DNA of 64,000 nt. It comes from JBBROS01 sp965213855 (lineage in GTDB: Bacteria; Pseudomonadota; Alphaproteobacteria; Acetobacterales; Acetobacteraceae). Location: NCBI GenBank assembly GCA_965213855.1, contig CBDCAA010000008.1, positions 124,001 through 188,000 of the forward strand, in the 5' to 3' direction. Below, piece by piece: positions 8,583 to 17,891 of the stretch. The notes below the pieces were generated by a model. It was not told where the DNA came from, did no database searches, and saw nothing but the letters and a program-made list of their open reading frames with translations. The position numbers and the translations under genes are program-made. The first letter of the stretch is position 1, and every line of letters starts with the position of its first letter.

Positions 8583-9425
8583 TTGACCGTGCCATCGACC
8601 CGCCCCGAAACAGACGGCGAAGACGTGTTGCTGTCCGGCTATGGCACGGTGCAATTTGCCGCCGAGAGGTACATCAGCCGACATCCCCGCCGGGGCGACG
8701 CCTTGTATGACGTGTGGCTGAACTGCAAGCCGAGCTACCGGAAGCTTGTGTTCGACGCCGCGCGGATGCCGATCCAGCGGATCCACGTCGCCAGTGTCGA
8801 GGTGCCGGCACGCCGGCAGGACCTCGACGGGGTATTGTCGACGTTGAAGGACACCAGGCACGACGTGTCTGTGTCGCTGGCTCCGATTGGGGACCGGGGC
8901 AAGTTCCACAATATCAATGTGGCGTTGGCCGATGTCGATCTGTCCACGCTCGATTGGCTGATCGTGGTTGACGACGATATCGCTTTTCCCAGCCATTTCC
9001 TCGATCGGTTCGTCTACGCATGCCATACGGCGCGGCTACGAATCGCACAACCCGCACACCGTTTCCGGTCCTACACGACGTGGCAGATCACGCAACGGGT
9101 CTGGAATAGCCTCGTGCACCTGACCAATTTCGTCGAGTGCGGCCCGTTGACCATTTTCCACAAGGACGTGTTCTCCGATGTTCTGCCCTTCCCCGAGACG
9201 CGCTGGGCTTGGGGGCTGGATGTCCTGTGGGGCGAACTCGGGCGCCGGCGCGGGTTAGCGGTCGGCGTCGTCGATGCGACGCCGATCGGGCATTTGCGTC
9301 CTGTGGCGCAGCTCTATGAGAAAGATGCAGCGGTCGCGGAAGGGCGGCAACTCCTCGCTAAGTACGATGTCCGGCGCAGCAACCGCGAAATTTTGAAGAC
9401 AACGGACGTGCTGACGAGGCTGTAG
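8583..9425 (+). CDS. Glycosyltransferase-like protein (GT-A type, DDD motif)
   Basis: 280 residues, soluble. A WLIVVDDDIAFPSHFLDRF segment places three aspartates at about residues 130-132, typical of the metal/nucleotide-sugar site of GT-A transferases. Downstream the protein has LVHLTNFVECGPLTIFHKDVF and ETRWAWGLDVLWGELGRRRG, then a late VVDATPIGHLRP, resembling the C-terminal half of DUF707/GT2-like proteins. It begins the polysaccharide locus and is followed 7 bases later by the flippase gene, consistent with an operon. The start is TTG at 8583; the GTG at 8589 is equally possible. The sugar is unknown, and assignment as a transferase is by motif only. Confidence 0.65.
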   Translation: MTVPSTRPETDGEDVLLSGYGTVQFAAERYISRHPRRGDALYDVWLNCKPSYRKLVFDAARMPIQRIHVASVEVPARRQDLDGVLSTLKDTRHDVSVSLAPIGDRGKFHNINVALADVDLSTLDWLIVVDDDIAFPSHFLDRFVYACHTARLRIAQPAHRFRSYTTWQITQRVWNSLVHLTNFVECGPLTIFHKDVFSDVLPFPETRWAWGLDVLWGELGRRRGLAVGVVDATPIGHLRPVAQLYEKDAAVAEGRQLLAKYDVRRSNREILKTTDVLTRL

Positions 9426-9432
9426 AACTAAC

Positions 9433-10881
9433 ATGTCGGTCCGACGCTCGCTTGCCTGGATGCTTGCCTCGCAGGGTGGCTTGCTTGTCCTGCAATTTAC
9501 CGGGTCGGTCGCGCTCGCCCGCCTGCTGACGCCCTACGAAATGGGCGTCTACGCGGTCGCGGCCGCGATGATCGGGATCATCGGCATTCTGCAAACTTTC
9601 GGCCTCGCCTCGTTCGTCATCCGCGAGGCCGAAGCCAGTCACGACCTACTGGCCAGCGCGTTCACGATGAATATCCTGCTCTCGGTCTTCCTGTCGGCCG
9701 CGATCGTCCTGCTCAGCGTCGTCGGTGGGGCCGCCTTGAATGAGCCCGGCGTTCGCAACGTTATGCTCGTCCTTGCGATCGTCCCACTGATTGGCATCAT
9801 CGAGTTCCGGCCCAATGCGATGATCGAGCGAAACGGCCGGTTTCGTGCGATCGCGACCCTGAACGTCTTGCGCGCCGTCAGCTCGACCTGCGTCACGATC
9901 GCGCTTGCGTTCGCGGGTCAACGCTTCATGAGCATTGCGTGGGGAAGCGTGGCCGGTTCGGCCGCGAGTGCCATCGCCGTCACGGCGATGGGCCGCGACC
10001 ATGTCAGTTTCCGGCTGAAGCTCACTGCATGGCGGGCCATTCTCCGGTTTGGGATGCAGCAGATCGCGATCCAGGGGGTGAACACCATCGCTTACCGCTG
10101 TTCGGAATTCGTCCTCGGCCGGCTGCTCGGTCTTGAAGCACTCGGCATTTGGGGACGCGCGTCCAATCTGAACAACTTGATCGGGACCAATCTGCACATG
10201 ATCGTCGGCCGCGTCATGATGGTGAAGCTGGCAGAACAGCAACGTGTCGGGCACCCGTTGCGCGTCGTCTATCTCCGTTACGTCGAGGTGCTGACCGCGA
10301 TCCTTTGGCCGACCTTTGCCGGCCTGGCGATCTTGGCAGGTCCGTTCATCTCAGCTGTCTATGGTCCGGCCTGGGTCACGGCCGAGTGGCCGCTTGCTGG
10401 GTTGGCCGTCGCCTCAATGATCGCCGTCTCGCTTTCAATGACTTGGGAAGTGTTCATCATTTGCCAGGAGACTGGGCGGCAAGCCCGGCTTGAATACTAC
10501 AGGACGGGCATCGGCCTTGTCTTGTTCGCGGGCGCATGCCTGCTGAACCTGACAACGGTCTCGGTTAGCCGGATCGTGGACTCGCTGGTGTCGGCCGCGA
10601 TCTATCGGCCGCATATACAACGGATGACCGAGACCAGCTGGGCGGACTATCGGCCCATCTATCGCAGCAGTGCGATCGTAACGACCGCGGCGTGCGGCCC
10701 TGCCATGGCGTTGATGCTAGCGTATCGATGGTCGCCGGACGCGCCGATCATGCTGGCGGGTCTCTCCGTTCTCAGCGGAGTTTTGCTTTGGCTTCTGTCG
10801 CTTCACCTGCTCGGCCACCCGCTCGCGCACGAGATTGGCGGCTTTGTGCGACGAGGACGCCGAACCTTGGGCTGGGCGTAG
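9433..10881 (+). CDS. Wzx-like polysaccharide flippase (MOP superfamily)
   Basis: 482 residues with about 12-14 predicted membrane helices. It starts with SLAWMLASQGGLLVLQFTGSVALARLLTPYEMGVYAVAAAMIG, the classical N-terminal signature of polysaccharide biosynthesis/export proteins (RfbX/TuaB-like). Wzx proteins move undecaprenyl-diphosphate-linked repeat units from the cytoplasmic to the periplasmic side of the inner membrane. It sits between two glycosyltransferase genes, and a Wzy-like polymerase and a Wzc-like copolymerase are in the same locus, which supports a Wzx/Wzy-dependent pathway. Confidence 0.9.
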   Translation: MSVRRSLAWMLASQGGLLVLQFTGSVALARLLTPYEMGVYAVAAAMIGIIGILQTFGLASFVIREAEASHDLLASAFTMNILLSVFLSAAIVLLSVVGGAALNEPGVRNVMLVLAIVPLIGIIEFRPNAMIERNGRFRAIATLNVLRAVSSTCVTIALAFAGQRFMSIAWGSVAGSAASAIAVTAMGRDHVSFRLKLTAWRAILRFGMQQIAIQGVNTIAYRCSEFVLGRLLGLEALGIWGRASNLNNLIGTNLHMIVGRVMMVKLAEQQRVGHPLRVVYLRYVEVLTAILWPTFAGLAILAGPFISAVYGPAWVTAEWPLAGLAVASMIAVSLSMTWEVFIICQETGRQARLEYYRTGIGLVLFAGACLLNLTTVSVSRIVDSLVSAAIYRPHIQRMTETSWADYRPIYRSSAIVTTAACGPAMALMLAYRWSPDAPIMLAGLSVLSGVLLWLLSLHLLGHPLAHEIGGFVRRGRRTLGWA

Positions 10882-10977
10882 GGCGGCGTGGCAGTCGGTA
10901 GGCCCGCCGTCACTCGTCAGGGTTCCGCCTCGGACGCTTCGCGGCCGGCCGGCTCTAACGATGAGGAAGCCAGCAGA

Positions 10978-11814
10978 ATGGGACAATGCGGGATGAATGC
11001 GATCTCAAGCCCGAACAGGATCACAAAATCTGCCGCAGAAAGTCTGCCGCTGTTCACGGTTTGCACAATCGTTACCAATCTCAACGAGTATGCCGCGATG
11101 CGGACTAGTTTTGTCGAGCATGGCTTTACAAACGAGAACACGAGCTTTTCGTTTGCCGACAATTCGAACGGCAATGAGTTTGACGCTTTCGAGGCTTATA
11201 ACATCTTTTTGGTCGAAGCGAGATCGAAATACATCATCCTGTGCCATCAGGACATACTTCTGCTTCAGGACGGCTTTTATGAACTGCTCGTCAGATTGCA
11301 CGAACTCGACACGCGGTTCCCGTCCTGGGGTCTTTGCGGAAACGCGGGTGCCGGACAAAACGGCGTCCTTTCAGTTCGGATCAGCGATCCTCACGTGCAG
11401 GATAATGCGGAAGGCGGCCCATTCCCTGCGTGCGTCGTCGCGTTGGATGAGAACTTTATCGTCGTAAGACGCGACGCCAACCTGGCCGTCTCGCACGACA
11501 TGTCGGGATTCCATCTCTACGGCGCAGATCTCTGTATCATCGCCAACCTTCTGGGCCGGACGGCCTACGTCATCGACTTCCATCTCCTGCACAAAAGCGG
11601 GGGGAAATTAGACAACTCGTTCTATGACACCCGGAACCGTATCGTCGCAAAGTACAGGCGCGCGATGCGTCCGCGTTGGATCGAGGTAACGACCCGGCAG
11701 CCCTTCTTCATTTCGGGAAGCCCATTGTCCTACCCGCTCGCCAAGCTAAATCGGGCATTTGCCTGGAGGGTTAAGCGCGTCCTCGACAAGGCGCGTCGCT
11801 TGACCAACCACTGA
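10978..11814 (+). CDS. Glycosyltransferase family 2-like protein, lower GC than neighbours
   Basis: 278 residues. It has FTVCTIVTNLNEYAAM at the N-terminus, a nucleotide-binding ADNSNGNEFDAFEAYN segment, and SKYIILCHQDILLLQDGFYE, where the HQD replaces DxD as in some GT2-type transferases (Glyco_tranf_2_5-like). SHDMSGFHLYGADLCIIANLLG and a later H-K-S-G segment complete the acceptor half. The start at the ATG at 10978 is favoured by GAGGAAG 8-9 bases upstream; an upstream GTG at 10888 gives a low-complexity extension. A sample of 60 bases at 11041-11100 is about 52% G+C, against close to 70% in most of the window, suggesting separate acquisition. Confidence 0.72.
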   Translation: MGQCGMNAISSPNRITKSAAESLPLFTVCTIVTNLNEYAAMRTSFVEHGFTNENTSFSFADNSNGNEFDAFEAYNIFLVEARSKYIILCHQDILLLQDGFYELLVRLHELDTRFPSWGLCGNAGAGQNGVLSVRISDPHVQDNAEGGPFPACVVALDENFIVVRRDANLAVSHDMSGFHLYGADLCIIANLLGRTAYVIDFHLLHKSGGKLDNSFYDTRNRIVAKYRRAMRPRWIEVTTRQPFFISGSPLSYPLAKLNRAFAWRVKRVLDKARRLTNH

Positions 11815-11887
11815 CGTGACGACGACCCCTAATCGAAGGCGCCAATTTGCCGCATGCAGGGGCTACGCCCGGGCGTGCGCCGACCCA

Positions 11888-11962
11888 GCCAAACCGTCAT
11901 AGGCCAAGCCGTCATAGGCCAAATCGTCATGGGCCAAATCGTCATAGGCCGGATCGTCTAAG
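11888..11962. repeat. Five tandem copies of a 15-bp unit in the leader of the WsaF-like gene
   Basis: Units begin at 11888, 11903, 11918, 11933 and 11948; the consensus is gccaaatcgtcatag. Because the unit length is a multiple of three, one frame reads through as a Pro-Asn-Arg-His-Arg-like pentapeptide repeat that joins the downstream reading frame, from a TTG at 11847. The likely ATG, with its AGGAG site, begins immediately after the last unit at 11973, so the array is probably an untranslated leader whose copy number could change by slippage. Confidence 0.85.
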
Positions 11963-11972
11963 GAGCGTCGGC

Positions 11973-13268
11973 ATGCCGTTGAGCCGCCTTGTCACGCTGC
12001 CCCGGCGAGTTGTGTCGCATGCACGCTGGATGCTGCGGGATCCCGAAAACTTCTTTGCCAACCGAGCCATCAAGCGGAATCCTGAAAGGCTGCTTCGGTT
12101 CGAGCCGATGGTGCCGTTGCACGTCGTTATCGATCCGGCACTGGCGAACGGGCCGTCGGTCAACGTGCTGCTGCCGGCGCTGAACGCTGCCAACCTGACC
12201 GGCGGGCCGAACACCGCGATCCATGTCGCCATCGGCTTGTCGCGCGCAGGTGTGCCCGTGCGTATCCTCGCCGTCGACGACAAGCTGCCGCCCGATCTGG
12301 AACCGCTCCGCCGACACATACAGGCCCTTGCAGGGGCGAGCGATACGCCGCCGAACATTTCGTTCGCGTCGACCGTCGCGGGCGACACCCCGGCCCGCTT
12401 GGGCGCGCACGATACATTCCTCGCCACCCTTTGGACGACCGCGTTTCGCTTGAAGGATGTGATGCCGATGATGACCGCGCCCGAGTTCCTGTATCTGGTC
12501 CAAGACTTCGAGCCCAGCTTCTATCCATGGTCGACGAGTTACGCCCAGGCACTCGAGACGTATAAGCTTCCGTTCCGTGCCTTGATCAACGAGCAACTAC
12601 TAGCCGATTACCTTATTATGACAGGAACCGGGCTGTTTGCCGACCCGGCCTTCCTCGATCGATGCGCGGTGTTCGAGCCCGCAGTCGACCGCCAGATCTT
12701 TTTTCGCGCCAAGGCGCTCGATGGCCCACGACGGCTGGTGTTCTATGCCCGGCCCAATCACCTGCGAAACATGTTCGGCATCGGGCTCGAAGCGCTTAAG
12801 CAGGCCGTTCAGCATGCCGCCTTCGCTGGCTCGGATTGGCAGTTCACTTCCATCGGCAGCACGGTCCCGCCGACGCCCCTTGGACAGGGCCATCGGCTCG
12901 AGCCGGCCCCGTGGCTGTCCTACGAAGACTACGCACGACTGATCCGCGAGTCCGACATCCTGCTCTGTCCGATGCTGTCGCCGCACACGAGCTATCCGGT
13001 GCTCGAGATGGCGGCCTGCCGCGGGATCGCCGTCACCAACACGTTCGGGCCGAAGACGCAGGAGCGGCTGGCAGCGATCTCAGGCGGCATTGTCGCCGGG
13101 CCACCCTCGATCGAGGGTCTGTGCAACGCCCTGCTCATGGCTGTGGAGCGGCTCGGCCGGAGCGACAGCCGCGAGTTTAGTCAGCCAGCCGATTGGCAGA
13201 CAGCTCTTGCGGACGGCGTCGCGATGGCCAAGCAAGTTTTTCGAACCCATGCCGACCGTGCGGGCTGA
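11973..13268 (+). CDS. WsaF-like glycosyltransferase (GT4-type, rhamnan-synthesis related)
   Basis: 431 residues with GT-B architecture. The N-terminal domain has PSVNVLLPALNAANLTGGPNTAIHVA, and the central part has FLYLVQDFEPSFYPW and YKLPFRALINEQLLADYL. The C-terminal domain shows RRLVFYARPNHLRNMFGIGLEALKQAV and SYPVLEMAACRGIAVTNTFGPK, the donor-binding Glu region. These segments match the WsaF family first described as a rhamnosyltransferase of an S-layer glycan. It would add a deoxyhexose or similar sugar to the lipid-linked intermediate. The ATG at 11973 has AGGAG 7 bases upstream, right after a tandem repeat. Confidence 0.82.
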   Translation: MPLSRLVTLPRRVVSHARWMLRDPENFFANRAIKRNPERLLRFEPMVPLHVVIDPALANGPSVNVLLPALNAANLTGGPNTAIHVAIGLSRAGVPVRILAVDDKLPPDLEPLRRHIQALAGASDTPPNISFASTVAGDTPARLGAHDTFLATLWTTAFRLKDVMPMMTAPEFLYLVQDFEPSFYPWSTSYAQALETYKLPFRALINEQLLADYLIMTGTGLFADPAFLDRCAVFEPAVDRQIFFRAKALDGPRRLVFYARPNHLRNMFGIGLEALKQAVQHAAFAGSDWQFTSIGSTVPPTPLGQGHRLEPAPWLSYEDYARLIRESDILLCPMLSPHTSYPVLEMAACRGIAVTNTFGPKTQERLAAISGGIVAGPPSIEGLCNALLMAVERLGRSDSREFSQPADWQTALADGVAMAKQVFRTHADRAG

Positions 13269-13281
13269 ACCACCCCGCCGT

Positions 13282-14442
13282 TCATTTGACGAAGGTTGGA
13301 ACACCCGTGAGCCGTCGCAGCCGAAGCCGCAACGAGGTCGGCAGCGCCACCCGCAGTGCGAGCCGGACGGCCGCCTGCGGCAGGAACTGTGGCGGGCATA
13401 GCCGCAGGGCGTTCGCGATGTGCCCCTGGGCGGCTAGCCGCGCGACCGTTCCGGAGACCTGCCGCACTATCATACCCCGGTCCTCGGCGGCCAAGATCGT
13501 CGGCAGCACGCGCGCGAGTGACGCGCGGATGAACGCGCAGTCGGCCGCGTCAAGCTCGTACGGACGATACGCCGCAAGCTCGACCAGCTTGGCCGACGCC
13601 GCAGCCGCCAGTCGGAGCGCCTCGTCGGGATCGAGCCCGCGGCTGCCGAGGGCCACAATCGCGCCCAGCGTGCCGGCACGTTTGTATTCGTTCACGGCGT
13701 CGCGCGGGAAGGTGATGTCGGGGCGGCCGGCGCGGCGGCGGATGGCGGAGAGACCGCTGAGCTGCGAGCTCACGGCGGAGATCCGGCCGTTGAGGGTCGA
13801 GGCGCCGGTCACGCTCTGGTTGTGGACGCGGTAGTAGCCGAGCAGGTCGGGCATGTTCGCCAGCTCGCCGGCTTCCTGCAGCCGCCAGTATAGGTCCGTA
13901 TCCTCGGCGTGGTAGACGTGGCGGTAGCCGCCGACGGCCATGACGGCGGCGCGGCGCATCATCAGGAACGGGTGGACGAGGTAAGGCTCCTTTTGCGGAT
14001 AGCTGAGCGGGTCGGCCAGGGCTGGCGGGCTCGGCACCATGAGCGGCCCCAGCTCGCGGCCGGCCTCGTCGATCTGGATGATGCCGCCCGCGACCGCGTC
14101 GCAGTTCGGGTGATCCCGCAGCCAGGCGACCTGCCGTTCGAAGCGGTCGGGACGGGCGAGGTCGTCGCCGTCGTGGCGGGCGACGAGGTCGGCGGTGCAG
14201 ATGGCCAGTCCGGCGTTCAAGGCGTCGACGATGCCGCCATTGGCTTGGTCGAGCACGGTGATGCGGCCGTCGGCGGCGGCCAGACGACGCATGATGGCCG
14301 GGCTGTCGTCTGTCGAGCCGTCATTGACCAGGATGATGCGGATGTCCTGCACCGTTTGCGCCTGGATGGAGGCGACGGCGCCTTCCAGGGTCTTGGCCGC
14401 ATTGTAGACGGGGATGACGACATCGATGGCGGCCTGTTCCAA
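13282..14442 (-). CDS. Glycosyltransferase family 2
   Basis: 386 residues. The GT-A domain begins with AIDVVIPVYNAAKTLEGAVASIQAQT, has LVNDGSTDDSPAIM (nucleotide site), and LVARHDGDDLARPDRF as the DxD-type metal motif. YPQKEPYLVHPFLMMRRAA and HAEDTDLYWRLQEAG form the acceptor region with the ED pair near the catalytic base. A helical C-terminal extension of about 150 residues follows. The start is set at a TTG (14442) because GGAGA lies 6 bases before it, and the longer frame to 14544 adds only an Arg/Thr/Ser-rich stretch. It converges on the WsaF-like gene. Confidence 0.85.
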   Translation of the reverse strand: MEQAAIDVVIPVYNAAKTLEGAVASIQAQTVQDIRIILVNDGSTDDSPAIMRRLAAADGRITVLDQANGGIVDALNAGLAICTADLVARHDGDDLARPDRFERQVAWLRDHPNCDAVAGGIIQIDEAGRELGPLMVPSPPALADPLSYPQKEPYLVHPFLMMRRAAVMAVGGYRHVYHAEDTDLYWRLQEAGELANMPDLLGYYRVHNQSVTGASTLNGRISAVSSQLSGLSAIRRRAGRPDITFPRDAVNEYKRAGTLGAIVALGSRGLDPDEALRLAAAASAKLVELAAYRPYELDAADCAFIRASLARVLPTILAAEDRGMIVRQVSGTVARLAAQGHIANALRLCPPQFLPQAAVRLALRVALPTSLRLRLRRLTGVPTFVK

Positions 14443-14719
14443 ACGCTGTCTCCGGCTGGTGCTGCGGGCGGTTCTACGCGGGGTTGGTCGTGTTGCAAGG
14501 GCTGTCGCGCGCCGTGGCGTTTGGGCTTGGTGCGGCGACGACAAGTGGCCGTGCGTTGCAGGATGGTCGTCCGGCCAATACAGAGTTTAACAAAAGCTAA
14601 TATCTGTTCAGAAATCGAGATGGCTGGCCGTCATCTCGCAACGGAAATACCGTTCGTCTGTAATTGAATTGTTCACGTCTGCGTGTTAGTCAGGGATTAC
14701 GCAGTGCGGGGAAGCTGAC
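14443..14719. promoter_or_regulatory. Divergent, AT-rich promoter region between GT2 and GH26/CBM60 genes
   Basis: 277 bases with no gene. The stretch 14580-14700 is clearly richer in A+T than its surroundings, as expected for promoters of both flanking genes. It contains a small inverted repeat, aacgg-aaata-ccgtt (14640-14654), placed about 65 bases before the ATG at 14720. No sigma-70 consensus pair is clear to me. Which regulator, if any, uses the inverted repeat is unknown. Confidence 0.35.
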
Positions 14720-17700
14720 ATGGCGACGGCGTCGACGAAGTTTCCACTTGGCATCTATGTCGGCAATCCCGGCGGCAACGATGTTGTGCAGGAAAACGCG
14801 TTCGAGTCTCAATTCAGTGCTTTCGTTGCAGACATGGGCGGTGCTCGTCCCATGTTCATGGACGCCTACACGGATTTCACGCAAGATCCGTCGCAATGGG
14901 CGAGCAACGCCCAGTATGGCGCCTGGACCTTCACGAAGACCGGCAGCGCGTTCGCGGGACCGGGCTCCGGGATGACGCCGGTGGTCGGCGTCCCGCTGGC
15001 GTCCAATGCCGGCGGGTGGAGCAACGTCGACACCTTCTACAAGCAGATCATCGCCGGGCAGTATGACGGCGACTACAAGGGGATCGTGGATGCCTGGGCC
15101 AAGGCCGGGTATGGCACGGTGCAGTTCCGCATCGCCTACGAGTTCAACGGCAGCTTCATGCCGTGGTCGCCTGGCAACAGCAGCAGCCCGACGGCGGCGG
15201 CCGACTTCGTCGCCGCGTTCCAGCACGTCGCCACGCTGATCCACACGGAATCGGCGGCAGACGGCATCAAGGGCCAGGTCGTCTGGAACCCGGCCGACAT
15301 CAACAACAACGGCGTGGACCCGACGACGCTGTATGCCGGCGACAAGTATGTCGACATCATCTCGACCGACGCCTACTCGCCGCTGTATCCCAACGACTAC
15401 ACGGACTGGTCGGGCGGGACGGCCAAGCAGTTGACCCCCGCGGCCTGGGGCGCCAACGCCGTCGATCGCGCGCACTTCTGGCAGTATACGAACGGCACGC
15501 AGTACAACTTGACGCCTGCGCTGGGCTCGCCGGGCTGGTCGTTCCAGGACGCGGTAAGCTTCGCATCGTTGCACAACAAGCCACTCTCGGTTTCGGAAGC
15601 CGGGGCCGGCCCGGCCCCGTCGTCGAGCATCGGCCCAGCCGATGACCCGGCGTTCCCGCAGTGGCTTGCGGGTGCGCTGGCGCAGGCACAGGCGCAGGGG
15701 GTGACGATCCAGAACGTGAATATCTGGGACACGACGGAGAGCGACGGCGACTGGGACTTCACGAACGGCTCGAAGCCGCTTGCGGCCGCGGCCTGGGGCG
15801 CCGATTTCGGCGCCGCCTCAGGCACCGCCGTGGCGGCCGGCCCGGTCCCGGTCACCCTCGGCACGGGCCCGGACAGCCTGGTCTTGCAAGTGTCGGAGGA
15901 TGCCTGGAGCGGCGACGCGCAGTTCACGATCGCCGTCGACGGCAAGCAGGTCGGCGGCACCCAGACCACGACGGCGGCCCACGCCGCCGGGCAAGCCCAG
16001 GCGTTCACGGTGCTCGGCACGTTTGCCCCCGGCAACCACACCGCGACCGTCACCTTCGTCAACGACGCCTATGGCGGTTCCGACGCCCAGGACCGCAACC
16101 TGTATGTCAGCGGGGCGACGATGGACGGCGCGGTCGTCTCCGGTGCGTCTCTGGCCGAGTATTCGAACGGGGCGCAGGCGTTCGGCTTCCAGGGCGCCGG
16201 CGCCGCCACGCCGGCGGCGGTGACGATCGGCAGCGGGAGCGACAGCCTGGTCCTGCTCGTGTCCGAAGACGCCTGGAACGGCGACGCGCAGTTCACCATC
16301 GCGGTCGACGGCAAGGCAATCGGGGGGACGCAGACCGTCACCGCGTCCCACGCTGCGGGACAGACGCAGGCGTTCACCGTGCTCGGCGCGTTCGGCGCCG
16401 GCAGCCACACTGCGGCGGTCGCCTTCCTCAACGACGCCTATGGCGGGACGGCCAGCCAGGACCGGAACCTGTATGTCGCCGGGGCGAAGATCGACGGCGT
16501 GACGGTGCCCGGCGCCGTGCTGACGGAACTCTCGAACGGGGCGCAGGCGTTCGGCTTCGCAGTGCCGGCCGCCTCGTCCCCGCCGATCACGGTGGGCGCC
16601 GGGTCCGACAGCCTTGTGCTGCAGCTCTCGGAGGATGCGTGGAACGGCGATGCGCAGTTCACCGTCGCGGTGGATGGCGCCCAGGTCGGCGGTACGCAGA
16701 CGGTCACCGCCTCGCATGCGGCCGGGCAGACCCAGGCGGTCACCGTGCTCGGCACGTTCAGCCCGGGCGGCCATACCGCGACCGTGAGCTTCGTGAACGA
16801 CGCCTATGGCGGTTCGGCGGCGCAGGACCGCAACCTGTATGTCTCGAGCGCGACGGTCGACGGCGCCGCGGTGGCGGGTGCGGCGCTCGCGGAGTATTCG
16901 AACGGCGGGCAGAGCTTCGCGTTCAAGGGTCCGGCCGCCCCCGCGGTCACGGCCGCGGCGGCCGCCCCGCCGTCAGCCGCCCCGCTCTCGGCCGCCCCGG
17001 CTTCGATGACCTTCACCGACACGCAGGGGCATAGCCTGACGCAGGCGGCAATCGCGACCGGCAAGCTCGATAGCGGCGCGTGGCAGACGGGGCTCAACAA
17101 CAACGTCCACCAATCGGTCTCTGCGGGGGTGGACACGGTCAGCACGGAGTCGTTCGGGTTGGTCGACCAGATCCAGCTCACGGACCTGGCCGGCGGCTCC
17201 TACGCGCTGCAGAACTTCCTCGAGACCGAGGTGCACCTCGCAGGCGGGCCGACGGCAACCGGTGCGGTCGCCACCCTGGCGATGAGCAACGCCCAGCGCG
17301 GCACGATTGCGATCGATGGCGGCAACTACGCCGTGACGGTGAACGCCATCAGCGGATCGGCTGGCGCGGCTGCCAACACGTTCGCCTTCACGCTGGGTAC
17401 CGGCACCGACAGCGTGGCCCTGACGGGCTCCAACCGCAGCACGGCCGCGACCATCCAGGCCGGCAGCGGCACGGACAGCTTCGCGTTCGTCGGGACGGGA
17501 TCGACGACGGTGTCGGCCGGATCCGGCATCGATACCGTTAGCGAGGCAGGCGGCAGCAACAGCGTGATCGTCGGCACCGGGACGGTGACGGTGACGGACG
17601 GATCGGGTGCGGATCTGATCGTCTACCACGCGGGTGCCGGGCTGGCGGTTTTGAACGGGTTCAGCCCGGGCCAGGGTGACGCGCTGCAGTTCGACGCAAG

Positions 17701-17830
17701 CCTGCAGGCGACGATGCACCAGTCGGTGTCCGGGGCCGGGTTGATGATCTCGTTCGGCACGGACAGCACGCGCGGCGTCCTGCTCCAGGGTGTCAGTGCG
17801 GTGGGCGCCGGCAGCCTGCACTGGACCTGA
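14720..17830 (+). CDS. Secreted GH26-like glycoside hydrolase with three CBM60-like domains
   Basis: 1036 residues, no N-terminal signal peptide. Residues about 8-365 form a GH26-like TIM barrel: FRIAYEFNGSFMPW carries the proposed acid/base Glu141, and KPLSVSEAGAG the proposed nucleophile Glu293. Three repeats of about 100 residues start near 378, 501 and 622; each has DSLVLQVSEDAW-GDAQFT-VDG and a DAYGGSDAQDRNLYV-like segment, matching calcium-dependent CBM60 xylan-binding modules. Residues about 762-1036 contain Gly/Asp/Ser/Thr-rich beta repeats (AGSGTDSF, SAGSGIDTV, DGSGADLIVYHAG) resembling RTX-like C-terminal domains of type I-secreted proteins. It likely acts outside the cell on the locus's own polysaccharide or on plant glycan. 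Confidence 0.82.
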   Translation: MATASTKFPLGIYVGNPGGNDVVQENAFESQFSAFVADMGGARPMFMDAYTDFTQDPSQWASNAQYGAWTFTKTGSAFAGPGSGMTPVVGVPLASNAGGWSNVDTFYKQIIAGQYDGDYKGIVDAWAKAGYGTVQFRIAYEFNGSFMPWSPGNSSSPTAAADFVAAFQHVATLIHTESAADGIKGQVVWNPADINNNGVDPTTLYAGDKYVDIISTDAYSPLYPNDYTDWSGGTAKQLTPAAWGANAVDRAHFWQYTNGTQYNLTPALGSPGWSFQDAVSFASLHNKPLSVSEAGAGPAPSSSIGPADDPAFPQWLAGALAQAQAQGVTIQNVNIWDTTESDGDWDFTNGSKPLAAAAWGADFGAASGTAVAAGPVPVTLGTGPDSLVLQVSEDAWSGDAQFTIAVDGKQVGGTQTTTAAHAAGQAQAFTVLGTFAPGNHTATVTFVNDAYGGSDAQDRNLYVSGATMDGAVVSGASLAEYSNGAQAFGFQGAGAATPAAVTIGSGSDSLVLLVSEDAWNGDAQFTIAVDGKAIGGTQTVTASHAAGQTQAFTVLGAFGAGSHTAAVAFLNDAYGGTASQDRNLYVAGAKIDGVTVPGAVLTELSNGAQAFGFAVPAASSPPITVGAGSDSLVLQLSEDAWNGDAQFTVAVDGAQVGGTQTVTASHAAGQTQAVTVLGTFSPGGHTATVSFVNDAYGGSAAQDRNLYVSSATVDGAAVAGAALAEYSNGGQSFAFKGPAAPAVTAAAAAPPSAAPLSAAPASMTFTDTQGHSLTQAAIATGKLDSGAWQTGLNNNVHQSVSAGVDTVSTESFGLVDQIQLTDLAGGSYALQNFLETEVHLAGGPTATGAVATLAMSNAQRGTIAIDGGNYAVTVNAISGSAGAAANTFAFTLGTGTDSVALTGSNRSTAATIQAGSGTDSFAFVGTGSTTVSAGSGIDTVSEAGGSNSVIVGTGTVTVTDGSGADLIVYHAGAGLAVLNGFSPGQGDALQFDASLQATMHQSVSGAGLMISFGTDSTRGVLLQGVSAVGAGSLHWT

Positions 17831-17891
17831 TCCAGGATCGGCACCGTCCCTAAGTGGTCGCGGCGGCTTGTGCGGGCGGAACGGCGTGGGT

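Noticed and set aside
11847..11972. Pro/Asn/Arg/His pentapeptide-repeat N-terminus of the WsaF-like protein
   Set aside because: An ATG with a well-spaced AGGAG follows at 11973, and the peptide arises from reading a 15-base DNA repeat; it is kept only as a possibility.
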